In this document: positions 22,913 through 31,032 of the stretch, piece after piece
How the letters are laid out: every line of letters starts with the position of its first letter
Numbering within the stretch: the first letter of the stretch is position 1
NCBI GenBank assembly: GCA_018242005.1
Contig: JAFECU010000255.1
Coordinates: 1-36,654 of the forward strand
From: Pseudomonadota bacterium
Lineage (GTDB): Bacteria > Pseudomonadota > Gammaproteobacteria > Burkholderiales > Burkholderiaceae_C
Reading direction: 5' to 3'
DNA: 36,654 nt
Notes under the pieces: model-generated
What the model saw: the letters and a program-made list of their open reading frames with translations, nothing else
Database searches by the model: none
What the model was told of the DNA's origin: nothing
Made by a program: the position numbers and the translations under genes

Positions 22913-24781
22913 ATGAACGCACCCACCCTGCAAGGCCTGAACATTCAGGCCCCCGCATACGTCAAGAACGCCCGCCTGATCGCCTGGGTGGCCGAAATGG
23001 TCGCCCTGTGCAAGCCCGCCAGGATCCACTGGTGCGACGGCTCGCAGGAGGAATACGACCAGCTGTGCCAGCAGCTCGTCGATGCCGGCACCTTCAAGAA
23101 GCTCAACCCCGCCAAGCGCCCGGGCAGCTACCTGGCCTGCTCCGACCCGTCGGACGTGGCGCGCGTCGAAGACCGCACCTTCATTTGCTCCGAAAAGAAG
23201 GAAGACGCCGGCCCGACCAACAACTGGATGGCGCCCCATGAGATGCGCGCCACGCTGCGGCCCCTGTTCGACGGCTGCATGGCCGGCCGCACCATGTACG
23301 TGGTGCCGTTCTCCATGGGCCCGCTGGGCTCACCCATTGCCCATGTGGGCGTGGAGCTGTCCGACAGCGCCTATGTGGCCGTCAACATGAAGATCATGAC
23401 GCGCATGGGCCGCGCCGTGTACGACGTGATCGGCGTGGACGGCGAGTTCGTGCCCTGCATGCACACGGTGGGCGCGCCCCTGGCCGCCGGCCAGAAGGAC
23501 GAAACCAGCTGGCCCTGCAACCCCAAGGTCAAATACATCGTGCACTACCCCGAAACGCGCGAGATCTGGTCCTACGGCTCGGGCTATGGCGGCAACGCCC
23601 TGCTGGGCAAGAAATGCCTGGCCCTGCGCATCGCATCGACCATGGGCCGCGACCAGGGCTGGCTCGCCGAGCACATGCTGATCCTGGGCGTGTCCAGCCC
23701 CGCGGGCAAGAAGTACCACGTGGCCGCTGCCTTCCCCAGCGCTTGCGGTAAGACCAATTTCTCCATGCTCGTGCCCCCGAAGGCCTTCGACGGCTGGAAG
23801 GTCACGACGATTGGCGACGACATCGCCTGGATCAAGCCCCAGGCCGACGGCAGCTTGCGCGCCATCAACCCCGAGGCCGGCTACTTCGGCGTGGCCCCGG
23901 GCACGAACTACCCCACCAACCCCAACTGCATGGCCAGTCTCGACAGGAACGTGATCTTCACGAACGTCGCACTGACCGATGACGGCGACGTGTGGTGGGA
24001 AGGCATGGAAAAGGACACCGGCGTGGTGCCCGCCCACCTGATCGACTGGCAGGGCCGCGACTGGACGCCCCAGATCGCCAAGGAAACCGGCGCCAAGGCC
24101 GCCCACCCCAACGCCCGCTTCACCGTCGCCGCCACCAACAACCCGGCGCTTGATGAGGCCTGGGACGACCCGGCCGGCGTCAAGATCGACGCCTTCATCT
24201 TCGGCGGCCGACGCTCGACCACCGTGCCCCTGGTGACCGAGGCGCGCAACTGGACCGAGGGCGTCTACATGGCCGCCACCATGGGCAGCGAAACCACCGC
24301 CGCGGCCTTTGGCGCGCAGGGCGTGGTGCGCCGCGATCCGTTCGCCATGCTGCCCTTCATGGGCTACAACATGAGCGACTACTTCCAGCACTGGCTGACC
24401 CTGGGCGCCAGGATCGCGGGCCAGGGCGCGCAGCTGCCCAAGATCTTCACCACCAACTGGTTCCGCAAGAATGCCGAGGGCAAGTTCGTCTGGCCCGGCT
24501 ATGGCGAGAACATGCGCGTGCTCAAGTGGATGATCGACCGCGTCGAAGGCAGCACCCCGGGCCAGGAAACGGCCTTTGGCATCGCCCCGCACTATGCCGA
24601 GATCAACTGGAATGGCCTGGAATTCAGCGCCCAGCAGTTCGACAGCGTGACCAGCATCGACAAGGCCGCCTGGGCCGAGGAGCTGAAACTGCACACCGAG
24701 CATTTCGACAAGCTCGCCTACCACCTGCCACAAGAACTGCTGGCCACCAAGGCCGCGCTGGAACGGCGCCTGGCCGCCTGA
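22913..24781 (+). CDS. pckG: Phosphoenolpyruvate carboxykinase (GTP)
   Basis: A 622-residue cytoplasmic enzyme that converts oxaloacetate and GTP to phosphoenolpyruvate, CO2 and GDP, the entry step of gluconeogenesis from TCA-cycle carbon. The length and the kinase-1a loop [10 protein letters not shown] (274-283), with the reactive cysteine C278 before GKT, identify the GTP-dependent class; ATP-dependent enzymes have a different loop. Also visible are [17 protein letters not shown], the acidic EGMEKDTG region and [20 protein letters not shown] stands 7 bases before ATG 22913. The gene has its own promoter, a structured leader and a terminator, so it is a single-gene unit likely tuned to carbon source. 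Confidence 0.96.
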   Translation: MNAPTLQGLNIQAPAYVKNARLIAWVAEMVALCKPARIHWCDGSQEEYDQLCQQLVDAGTFKKLNPAKRPGSYLACSDPSDVARVEDRTFICSEKKEDAGPTNNWMAPHEMRATLRPLFDGCMAGRTMYVVPFSMGPLGSPIAHVGVELSDSAYVAVNMKIMTRMGRAVYDVIGVDGEFVPCMHTVGAPLAAGQKDETSWPCNPKVKYIVHYPETREIWSYGSGYGGNALLGKKCLALRIASTMGRDQGWLAEHMLILGVSSPAGKKYHVAAAFPSACGKTNFSMLVPPKAFDGWKVTTIGDDIAWIKPQADGSLRAINPEAGYFGVAPGTNYPTNPNCMASLDRNVIFTNVALTDDGDVWWEGMEKDTGVVPAHLIDWQGRDWTPQIAKETGAKAAHPNARFTVAATNNPALDEAWDDPAGVKIDAFIFGGRRSTTVPLVTEARNWTEGVYMAATMGSETTAAAFGAQGVVRRDPFAMLPFMGYNMSDYFQHWLTLGARIAGQGAQLPKIFTTNWFRKNAEGKFVWPGYGENMRVLKWMIDRVEGSTPGQETAFGIAPHYAEINWNGLEFSAQQFDSVTSIDKAAWAEELKLHTEHFDKLAYHLPQELLATKAALERRLAA

Positions 24782-24825
24782 ATGACGCGGCGGCACTGCC
24801 AGCCGCCGCCTTCAAGCCCCACCCC

Positions 24826-24852
24826 GCACCCCGCAGTGGGTGCTTTTTTTTT
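24826..24852 (+). terminator. Intrinsic terminator of pckG
   Basis: GCACCC (24826-24831) pairs with GGGTGC (24838-24843) around a 6-base loop and is followed by nine T residues (24844-24852). It stands 44 bp after the pckG stop. Confidence 0.8.
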
Positions 24853-24875
24853 GGGGCGGCGCGCTGGCACGGCCC

Positions 24876-24900
24876 AATAAAAAAGGCACCCGAAGGTGCC
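24876..24900 (-). terminator. Intrinsic terminator of the convergent small membrane protein gene
   Basis: On the minus strand GGCACC and GGTGCC (24895-24900 and 24885-24890) form a 6-bp stem closed by the very stable TTCG tetraloop, followed by six U residues (24879-24884). It lies 38 bp beyond the stop at 24939. Confidence 0.8.
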
Positions 24901-24938
24901 CCGATGCGACTGGCGACGGCCCCCGGGGACCGTCCGTG

Positions 24939-25379
24939 TCAGCGGTAGCGGCGCATGTCCTCAACGGCAATGCCGTTCATGGCGCGGCTCAGGTCGGCCA
25001 TGATGCGCGCATCGTGCAACGCGGCGTTCCAGGTCTTTTCGTCCTCGGCGGCGCGGCGGCGCGCGTCGGCCCATGAACGGGCGGCGCCGCGCACGGCGGC
25101 TGCGACACGGCGCGCAGGAGCGGCCAGCAGCGCCATGCCCAGGAAGGCGATCAGCCACAGCAGCATCCAGCCGGCCAGCAGATGGCCATCGCTCCAGGAG
25201 TCCACCATCTCATTGGCCACGACCAGCAGTGCCGCCACCAGGCCCGCAAGCAGCAGCGATGCGCCGTTGCGTGTGGGGTCGAAGCGGGAAGCGCCTTGAC
25301 GCAGATGGTCCATGGCACCTTCAATGCGTGCGAGGCCTTGGTGCTGTTGGGGAAAGTCGATAGCTGCAAATTTCGTCAT
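24939..25379 (-). CDS. Small membrane protein of unknown function
   Basis: A 146-residue protein I do not recognise. Residues 1-38 are hydrophilic (MTKFAAIDFPQQHQGLARIE at the N-terminus). Two membrane helices at about 39-57 and 66-86 follow, then a basic, alanine-rich cytoplasmic tail with a likely coiled region (RRRAAEDEKTWNAALHDARI) ending in MRRYR. ATG 25379 is preferred over one ten codons upstream because the shorter form starts at a natural-looking N-terminus, though neither has a clear ribosome site. It has its own terminator and is divergent from a LysR regulator gene across a 121-bp AT-rich gap, so it is a candidate target of that regulator. Confidence 0.6.
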   Translation of the reverse strand: MTKFAAIDFPQQHQGLARIEGAMDHLRQGASRFDPTRNGASLLLAGLVAALLVVANEMVDSWSDGHLLAGWMLLWLIAFLGMALLAAPARRVAAAVRGAARSWADARRRAAEDEKTWNAALHDARIMADLSRAMNGIAVEDMRRYR

Positions 25380-25459
25380 GATGTAAAACCCAATTGCCAC
25401 ATGCGGCAAAACTGCCTGGCAATGGCGTCATCATAGGGTTTACCCTAGTCTTCGTCAAA

Positions 25460-25496
25460 TTGATATGATGAATCGTTGATATTCATGTTATTGATG
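25460..25496. promoter_or_regulatory. Candidate LysR operator in divergent gap
   Basis: TTGAT recurs at 25460, 25476 and 25491 (the first two as TTGATAT, 16 bp apart), and ATGAAT (25468-25473) is an inverted match to ATTCAT (25481-25486) with 7 bases between. The patch is strikingly AT-rich and sits just before the regulator gene, where LysR-type proteins bind their own promoter. Pattern read by eye; no ribosome site precedes the regulator start. Confidence 0.35.
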
Positions 25497-25500
25497 CCGC

Positions 25501-26481
25501 ATGACCTCGCCCTCCAACTTCCGCACGCTGGATCTGAACCTGCTGCGTGTCTTTGACGAGGTCATGCTCGAACGCAACCTCACGCGCGCGGCCGAGAAGC
25601 TGGCCATTACCCAGCCGGCGGTCAGCAATGCGCTGCGCCGCCTGCGCGAGTCGCTCCGGGACGAGCTGCTGGTGCGCGCCGGCCATGGTGTGGAGCCCAC
25701 GCCGCGCGCCCTGGCTTTGTGGCCCGCCGTTCGCCAGGCTCTGGGGCAGCTGCAGGAGTCGCTGGCACCCGATGGCTTCGAGCCCGCCACGGCCCGGACG
25801 ACCTTCGTGCTGGCCATGGCCGATGCCACCGGCGCCACGCTGATTCCGCCGCTCATAGAGATCATGGAGCACGAGGCCCCGGGCATCTCGCTGCGCGTGG
25901 TGCCGCTGACCACGCGTGACCCGCGCCGCATGCTCGATGACGAAAGCGTGGACATGGCCGTAGGCTATTTCCCGGCGGCGCTGGCCGATCTTACGGCGCG
26001 TGCCCAGGTCGAAAGCGCCGTGGCCCATGACAGCCAGCGCCTGTACGCCAGCCAGTATGTGTGCGTGATGCGGGCGGGCCACCCGCTGGCCGATGCACCG
26101 CTTTCGCTGGACCAGTACTGCGCGGCGCGCCATCTGCTCGTGAGCTTTTCGGGCAAGCCCTATGGCTTCATCGACGGTGCGCTCACCGCACTGGGGCGCG
26201 AACGGCGCATCGTGCTCACCGTGAACCAGTTCTTCACCGCCGGCCGCGTGGTGGCCAGCACCAATCTGCTCACCGTGCTGCCGCTGCACTTCGTGGCCCT
26301 GGCCAACGCGGGCGGCGATCTGGTCTGGCGTCCACTGCCCTTTCAGCTCCCCGCCGTGCATGTGGATGCGCTGTGGCATCGCCGGCGCCTGCACGATCCG
26401 GCCCACCGCTGGCTGCGCGAGACCATGGTGCGCGCGGCTGCCAACTCGGCCATGCCCGTCAATCCGCACCCCGCACCATGA
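25501..26481 (+). CDS. LysR-family transcriptional regulator
   Basis: A 326-residue regulator. The N-terminal winged helix-turn-helix (about 9-70) reads LDLNLLRVFDEVMLERNLTRAA, then ITQPAVSNALRRLRE, the typical LysR recognition helix. A periplasmic-binding-protein-like effector domain (about 95-305) follows. The absence of the usual hydrophobic start and the DxNLLRVFDEVMxERNLTRAA form are close to the NodD/LinR/PcaQ-like branch. The effector is unknown. ATG 25501 has no Shine-Dalgarno sequence. The stop codon overlaps the start of a metallophosphoesterase gene (ATGA at 26478-26481), so the two are co-translated; the divergent small membrane protein gene shares the promoter region. Confidence 0.9.
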   Translation: MTSPSNFRTLDLNLLRVFDEVMLERNLTRAAEKLAITQPAVSNALRRLRESLRDELLVRAGHGVEPTPRALALWPAVRQALGQLQESLAPDGFEPATARTTFVLAMADATGATLIPPLIEIMEHEAPGISLRVVPLTTRDPRRMLDDESVDMAVGYFPAALADLTARAQVESAVAHDSQRLYASQYVCVMRAGHPLADAPLSLDQYCAARHLLVSFSGKPYGFIDGALTALGRERRIVLTVNQFFTAGRVVASTNLLTVLPLHFVALANAGGDLVWRPLPFQLPAVHVDALWHRRRLHDPAHRWLRETMVRAAANSAMPVNPHPAP

Positions 26482-27314
26482 AGCTGCAACTGCTGTCGGA
26501 TCTGCACCTCGAGGTCCACCCGCATTTCAGTCCCAGCCCCGCACCCGGCGCCGACCTGCTGGTGCTGGCGGGCGACATAGGCTCGTACCAGCCGGGCTCG
26601 CAGCTCCAAGACGATGACTTTGGCCTGGCGCGCTTTTCGCCGCTGCCGCAGTATGCTGGCTGGCCCACGCCGGTTGTCTTCGTGCCCGGCAACCATGAAT
26701 ATGACGGACAGGACTTCGATGCCGCCCACGCGCGCCTGCGCCGCAGCTGCGACCGCCTGGGGCTGATCTGGCTGGAGCGCGAGAGCTTGCTGCTGCAGGG
26801 CCTGCGCCTGGTGGGAACCACGCTGTGGAGCGACTTCGACGCCCTGGCCGCGCAGGCCCCTCCGGCACAGCGGCTCAGGCAACGCGAGAAGGCCTTTCGC
26901 GCTGCCGACTTCTACCTGCGCAAGACCGGCGCCACACGCCGCGGCGAACCCTTTCTTGCGCCGCAGTTGCGCGAGCAGGCCCTTTTGTGCCAGGACTGGC
27001 TGCGCGCGGCCCTGGCGCAGCCCTTTGATGGCGCAACGGTGGTCATTACCCACTTTGCGCCCAGCCTGCGCAGCGCCGACCCGCGCTACGGCCTGAGCCC
27101 CGGCACGGCAGGCTTTTGCAACGCCCTGGACGACTGCCTGCCCCAGGCCCGGCTGTGGCTGCACGGCCATCTGCACGCCCCCAGCGACTACCTGGCCAGC
27201 GGCCGGCATGCCGACGGCAGGGCCTGGCGCTGCCGCGTGGTGGCCAATCCACTCGGCTATGCGCGCAAGGGCGAGCAGGCAGCATTTCGGCCGCACTGCC
27301 TGCTCACCGTATGA
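26478..27314 (+). CDS. Calcineurin-like metallophosphoesterase
   Basis: A 278-residue enzyme with the full set of metal-site motifs of the calcineurin-like phosphoesterase fold: SDLHLE (D8, H10), LAGDIG (D33), PGNHEY (N72, H73), THFAPS (H192) and LHGHLHAP (H231, H233). No signal peptide is seen, so it acts in the cytoplasm. The family hydrolyses phosphomonoesters or diesters of very varied substrates, and nothing here narrows the choice. The start codon lies inside the end of the LysR gene (ATGA), chosen because the conserved first strand begins at once. The pairing with a LysR gene suggests co-expression rather than a shared pathway. Confidence 0.85.
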   Translation: MKLQLLSDLHLEVHPHFSPSPAPGADLLVLAGDIGSYQPGSQLQDDDFGLARFSPLPQYAGWPTPVVFVPGNHEYDGQDFDAAHARLRRSCDRLGLIWLERESLLLQGLRLVGTTLWSDFDALAAQAPPAQRLRQREKAFRAADFYLRKTGATRRGEPFLAPQLREQALLCQDWLRAALAQPFDGATVVITHFAPSLRSADPRYGLSPGTAGFCNALDDCLPQARLWLHGHLHAPSDYLASGRHADGRAWRCRVVANPLGYARKGEQAAFRPHCLLTV

Positions 27315-27353
27315 TGGGCGCGGGTCTGAGAACCCGTTCACGGAGGACTACAG

Positions 27354-27776
27354 ATGAACATCCTGCTTGCTGTCGATGGCAGCCCCTACACCAAGAAGAT
27401 GCTGGCCTACCTGGCCGCACACGATGAGATGCTCGGCAGCTCCCACGCCTACACGGCCATCACGGTGCAGCCGCCGCTGCCCCCGCGCGTGCGCGCCGCC
27501 CTGGGCAAGGAGACGGTAGACGGCTACTACGCCGATTCGGGCGAGAAGGTGCTGTCGCCCGTGGTCAAGTTCATGGCCCGCCATGGTGTGGACCTCAAGA
27601 CCGTGACCAAGGTCGGCACGGCCGGCGAGACCATCGCCAAGACGGCCGAAACCGGCCGGTACGACCTCATCGTCATGGGCACGCACGGCCACGGCTCTCT
27701 GGGCAAGCTGGTCATGGGCTCGGTCAGCACCCAGGTGCTGGCGCATTGCACGGTGCCCGTGCTTCTGGTGCGCTGA
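27354..27776 (+). CDS. Universal stress protein (UspA family)
   Basis: A 140-residue single-domain Usp with N-terminal strand MNILLAVDGS and the ATP-binding signature G109-x2-G112-x9-G122-S123 near the C-terminus (GTHGHGSLGKLVMGSVSTQ). This is an ATP-binding rather than UspA-like non-binding member. Such cytoplasmic dimers are induced by growth arrest and stress. GGAGG at 27342-27346 lies 7 bases before ATG 27354. The gene converges on the TetR gene with only three bases between the stop codons, so the two transcripts probably overlap. Confidence 0.92.
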   Translation: MNILLAVDGSPYTKKMLAYLAAHDEMLGSSHAYTAITVQPPLPPRVRAALGKETVDGYYADSGEKVLSPVVKFMARHGVDLKTVTKVGTAGETIAKTAETGRYDLIVMGTHGHGSLGKLVMGSVSTQVLAHCTVPVLLVR

Positions 27777-27779
27777 TTT

Positions 27780-28391
27780 TCAGGACACGAGGCCACCGAG
27801 GCAGGTGGCCATGGCCCAATCGATGATCTGGGAGTCTGCATGACCATGCTCGCGCAGCAGGGCGGGCATGGGGTCGGTGGCGCGCGCCAGCAGGGCGCAC
27901 AGCAGCACCTCTGGCGGCAGGTCGCGGCGCAGCTTCGCGTCTGCCTGGGCCTCGGCGATCCAGCCCAGGATGCGCGCATGAACGCCCTGCATGGAGGCGC
28001 GGTAGGCGTCGCAGCCGCGCAACGCCTGGGCCAAGGCCGAGTTGCGACCCGGCAGCAGCGGCGTCTCATCGCCCAGCTGCAGCGCCAGCAGCCAGTGCAG
28101 CAGGGCCTCAAGGCGCTGCAACGCGGAAAGGCCCGCGGGTAGTTCGTCCAGGAAGCGCTGCAGGCGCCCTACTACATGCACCATGACGGCCGCGCAGAGG
28201 TCGTCCTTGCCGGAGAAATGCTTGTACAGGCTGGCCTTGGCTATGCCCACGGCGCCGGCCACCTCATCCACGGTCATGGTTTCGAAGCCCTTTTCGCCGA
28301 GCAGGCGGCTGGCCGCCTCGACGATGGCATCCTCTCGCGCGCGGTGCATCTGCGCCTTGAAGGAGTGGCGGGGTGGCGACAGCGTGTTCAT
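27780..28391 (-). CDS. TetR/AcrR-family transcriptional regulator
   Basis: A 203-residue repressor-type protein. The N-terminal helix-turn-helix (about 18-63) reads AREDAIVEAASRLLGEKGFE, then TVDEVAGAVGIAKASLYKHFSGKDDL, the classic TetR pattern. An all-helical ligand domain with a TetR_C-type DETPLLPGRN segment follows. ATG 28391 is used; a start three codons upstream is equally possible, and neither has a clear ribosome site. It lies 73 bp downstream of, and in the same direction as, the hydrolase gene, so it may control that gene. The ligand is unknown. Confidence 0.88.
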   Translation of the reverse strand: MNTLSPPRHSFKAQMHRAREDAIVEAASRLLGEKGFETMTVDEVAGAVGIAKASLYKHFSGKDDLCAAVMVHVVGRLQRFLDELPAGLSALQRLEALLHWLLALQLGDETPLLPGRNSALAQALRGCDAYRASMQGVHARILGWIAEAQADAKLRRDLPPEVLLCALLARATDPMPALLREHGHADSQIIDWAMATCLGGLVS

Positions 28392-28464
28392 GCAGGCCAT
28401 GGTAGCCAGACCGTGATAACCCCAAAAGCCCCGCGGCGTGACAGACCATCGCGCCCAGGCGCGG

Positions 28465-29247
28465 TCAGTGAAGCCGCCGCCGGGGCTGGGCCAGAAAGTC
28501 CAGCAACGCACCCTCGAAGCCCTCAGGGTCTTCCAACTGGGGCCAATGGCCGACGCCGGGCAGCAGCACGGCGCGCGCATCGGGCAACACATGGGCCAGG
28601 GCCAGCAGCGCCTCGGGCGGGGTACAGCGGTCCTGCTCGCCGCCTATGAGCAGCGTGGGCAGATGCAGCCGCAGCAGATCGGGTGCCCGGCGTGCGAAGC
28701 CGGACAGCGCCTGCAGCGCCCGGCGGTAGGTGGCGGCATGCACCTGGCCCAGGGCATGGCGCGCCAGCTGCAGGCCCGCGGGCAGTGCGCCGCTGCCGGC
28801 GTCGCGCGCGACCACCTGCTCGGCCAGGCGGGCCATGCTCAGTCCCTGGTCCAGCGCCTGCAGGCGCGGCGCCACCCAGGCGGCGCCGGCCGCCTCATCG
28901 AGCGCCGGACCGCCTGCGCACAGCACCAGCCGGCGCACGCGCAGGGGCACGCGCAGCGCCATTTCCAGCGCCAGCATCGCCCCAAAGCCGTGGCCGACCA
29001 GCGTGGCCTCGTCGCACTGCAGGGCATCGAGCAGCAGCAGGCAACGCTGCGCCAGACCCTTGAAGCCGTAGGGCTCGACCGGCGCGCTGCGGCCATAGCC
29101 CGGCATATCCCAGGCCACGGCCCGGTAGCCGGCCTCCGCCAGCGTTTCGAGCTGGGGGGCAAAACCCAGACGGTCGCTGTCGGCGTCATGCAGCAGCAGC
29201 ACGGTGGGGCCGGTGCCCAGCAGGGAAAAGGTGGGTAGCAGGGACAT
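28465..29247 (-). CDS. Alpha/beta-hydrolase homologue with glycine at nucleophile position
   Basis: A 260-residue protein with clear alpha/beta-hydrolase layout: WDMPGYGRSAP (47-57), the nucleophile-elbow position VGHGFGA (84-90), the acid in GGEQDRCTPP (D206) and the histidine in GVGHWPQLEDPEGF (H234). The elbow reads G-H-G-F-G, so the expected serine is glycine (codon GGC at 87). The oxyanion region is also atypical, LLLHDAD instead of HG. Asp and His of the triad are kept. It may use another mechanism, bind a ligand without hydrolysis, or be decayed, though the frame is intact. It is divergent from a flavin reductase gene across 55 bp and followed by the TetR gene. Confidence 0.82.
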   Translation of the reverse strand: MSLLPTFSLLGTGPTVLLLHDADSDRLGFAPQLETLAEAGYRAVAWDMPGYGRSAPVEPYGFKGLAQRCLLLLDALQCDEATLVGHGFGAMLALEMALRVPLRVRRLVLCAGGPALDEAAGAAWVAPRLQALDQGLSMARLAEQVVARDAGSGALPAGLQLARHALGQVHAATYRRALQALSGFARRAPDLLRLHLPTLLIGGEQDRCTPPEALLALAHVLPDARAVLLPGVGHWPQLEDPEGFEGALLDFLAQPRRRLH

Positions 29248-29283
29248 GGTGGGCACATGGCAGCAGGCTTGTGCCCGCCGACC

Positions 29284-29290
29284 GATAATA
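29284..29290. promoter_or_regulatory. Shared -10 region of divergent genes
   Basis: GATAATA is the only AT-rich patch in the 55-bp gap between the divergent hydrolase and flavin reductase genes. It gives GATAAT toward the reductase and TATTAT toward the hydrolase, both near-consensus -10 boxes. No convincing -35 is seen on either side, and the reductase would have a leader of under ten bases. Confidence 0.4.
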
Positions 29291-29302
29291 GCCCTCCGCC
29301 TC

Positions 29303-29884
29303 ATGCGCCGCGCCCCTTGTTTTGTGACTCCCCCCCTGCCCCGCTCTGCCGCCGCCCTGCCGCCCCGCTTTTCGCCGCGCGAATTCCGCGACGCACTGGG
29401 CATGTTCGCCACGGGCGTGACGATCGTGACCGCCTGCGACGCGGACGGGGCGCCTATAGGCATGACGGCCAATTCGTTCAATTCGGTCTCGCTCACGCCG
29501 CCGCTTGTGCTGTGGAGCCTGGCGCACAAGGCCACGTCACTGCCCGTGTTCTCCAAGGCCAGGCACTATGCGATCAACGTGCTGACGGTGGAGCAGCGCG
29601 CTCTGGCCGAGCGCTTTGCCACGCGCGGCATTGACCGCTGGGCCGGTGTGGCCCACCGCCCCGGCCTGCATGGCGCGCCGCTGCTCGACGGCGCGGCCGC
29701 CGTGTTCGAATGCTTCAACCGCAGCCAGTATCTGGAGGGCGACCACACGATTTTCGTCGGCGAGGTCGAGCGTTGCAGCCACCAAGGCGGCGCCTCGCCC
29801 CTGCTCTACCACGGCGGTGTCTTCTTTACCGAGCACGCGCTCGGCCGCCTGTCGGCCGCCGCGGCCAGCCCCATGGGCAAATAG
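29303..29884 (+). CDS. Flavin reductase-like FMN-binding protein
   Basis: A 193-residue protein of the flavin reductase (HpaC/FlaRed) domain family. It contains MFATGVTIVT near residue 35, the FMN-binding GMTANSFNSVSLTPPLVLWSL block, FNRSQYLEGDHTIFVGEV and the GG(V/R)F-type strand near the end. Members supply reduced flavin, using NAD(P)H, to a partner monooxygenase. ATG 29303 begins a basic leader; an in-frame GTG at 29324 is an alternative and would remove seven residues. Neither has a Shine-Dalgarno site, and the transcript may be nearly leaderless. The partner oxygenase is not in this window. Its stop is 12 bp from the convergent minE stop. Confidence 0.87.
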   Translation: MRRAPCFVTPPLPRSAAALPPRFSPREFRDALGMFATGVTIVTACDADGAPIGMTANSFNSVSLTPPLVLWSLAHKATSLPVFSKARHYAINVLTVEQRALAERFATRGIDRWAGVAHRPGLHGAPLLDGAAAVFECFNRSQYLEGDHTIFVGEVERCSHQGGASPLLYHGGVFFTEHALGRLSAAAASPMGK

Positions 29885-29896
29885 GCCGGCTGTGCC

Positions 29897-30166
29897 CTAC
29901 TTGGCCGCCGTTGCCTCGGGCAGCTCGATCTTGACCGCCAGCACCTCCAGGTCGTCCTGGCGCTCGAAGTGCACCTTGAGGTCTTCGGCGTTGATCTTCA
30001 CGTACTTGGAGATCACGTCCAGCAGCTCGCGCTGCAGCGCCGGCAGGTAGTCGGGCTTGCCGGCGTTGCGGCCGCTGCGTTCGTGGGCCAGGATGATCTG
30101 CAGGCGTTCCTTGGCGACCGCGGCGGTCTTTTTCTTTTCGCCGAGCAGAAAGGACAGCAGGGACAT
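29897..30166 (-). CDS. minE: Cell division topological specificity factor MinE
   Basis: An 89-residue protein of normal MinE length. The N-terminal amphipathic membrane-targeting segment ([13 protein letters not shown]) precedes the MinD-binding region ([18 protein letters not shown]), and the C-terminal topological-specificity domain forms the dimer ([18 protein letters not shown]). It stimulates MinD ATPase and drives pole-to-pole oscillation that keeps MinC away from mid-cell. It is the last gene of minCDE, starting 6 bp after minD. No terminator fits between it and the convergent flavin reductase gene. Confidence 0.97.
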   Translation of the reverse strand: MSLLSFLLGEKKKTAAVAKERLQIILAHERSGRNAGKPDYLPALQRELLDVISKYVKINAEDLKVHFERQDDLEVLAVKIELPEATAAK

Positions 30167-30172
30167 GGTCGC

Positions 30173-30988
30173 TTACCTCCCGCCGAAGATGCGCTTGAAG
30201 AAGCCGGGCTTCGCCGCCTCGACGAAGCGCAGGGGTTTTTCCTCGCCCTGAAAGCGCGCCACCACGTCCTTGTAGGCCTCGGACACATCCGTGCCTGACA
30301 GGTGGATGGCAGGCAGGCCCTGGTTGGAGGCCTGGAGCACGTTTTCAGACTCGGGAATCACGCCGATGAGCTTGATGCGCAGGATGTCCTGGATGTCCTC
30401 CAGGCCCAACATCTGGCCGTCCTGCACGCGGTTGGGGTTGTAGCGCGTGATCAGGAGGTGCTCCTTGATGGGCTCCTGCCCCTCGATGGCACGCTTGGTC
30501 TTGCTGCTGAGCATGCCCAGGATGCGGTCGGAGTCGCGCACCGATGACACCTCGGGGTTGGTCACCAGGAGCGCCTCGTCGGCAAAGTGCATGGCCATGA
30601 GGGCGCCGCTCTCGATGCCGGCGGGCGAGTCGCAGACGATGTAGTCAAAACCCATGTCGGCCAGGTCCTTGAGCACCTTCTCCACACCCTCCTGCGTGAG
30701 TGCGTCCTTGTCACGCGTCTGGCTGGCGGCGAGCACGAACAGGTTCTCGCACTGCTTGTCCTTGATGAGCGCCTGATGCAGGTTGGCCTCGCCCTGGATG
30801 ACGTTGATCAGGTCGTACACCACGCGGCGCTCGCAGCCCATGATGAGGTCCAGGTTGCGCAGGCCGACGTCAAAGTCGATGACGGCGGTCTTGTGGCCGG
30901 CGAGCGCCAGGCCCGAAGCGAAAGCGGCACTGGTGGTGGTCTTGCCCACACCCCCCTTGCCGGAGGTCACGACGACGATTTTGGCCAT
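30173..30988 (-). CDS. minD: Septum site-determining ATPase MinD
   Basis: A 271-residue ParA/MinD ATPase with the deviant Walker A motif KGGVGKTT (K11 signature lysine, K16), switch I around DFDVGLRNLD, switch II DSPAGIESGA, and the C-terminal amphipathic membrane-targeting helix rich in Lys, Phe and Arg (AAKPGFFKRIFGGR). It binds the inner membrane in its ATP form, recruits MinC, and is released by MinE. It stands 44 bp after minC and 6 bp before minE in the usual order. Confidence 0.98.
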   Translation of the reverse strand: MAKIVVVTSGKGGVGKTTTSAAFASGLALAGHKTAVIDFDVGLRNLDLIMGCERRVVYDLINVIQGEANLHQALIKDKQCENLFVLAASQTRDKDALTQEGVEKVLKDLADMGFDYIVCDSPAGIESGALMAMHFADEALLVTNPEVSSVRDSDRILGMLSSKTKRAIEGQEPIKEHLLITRYNPNRVQDGQMLGLEDIQDILRIKLIGVIPESENVLQASNQGLPAIHLSGTDVSEAYKDVVARFQGEEKPLRFVEAAKPGFFKRIFGGR

Positions 30989-31032
30989 GTTCTGAAAGAT
31001 CCTAGGTTTGCTGTCTTGAATGGGTTGTTGGG

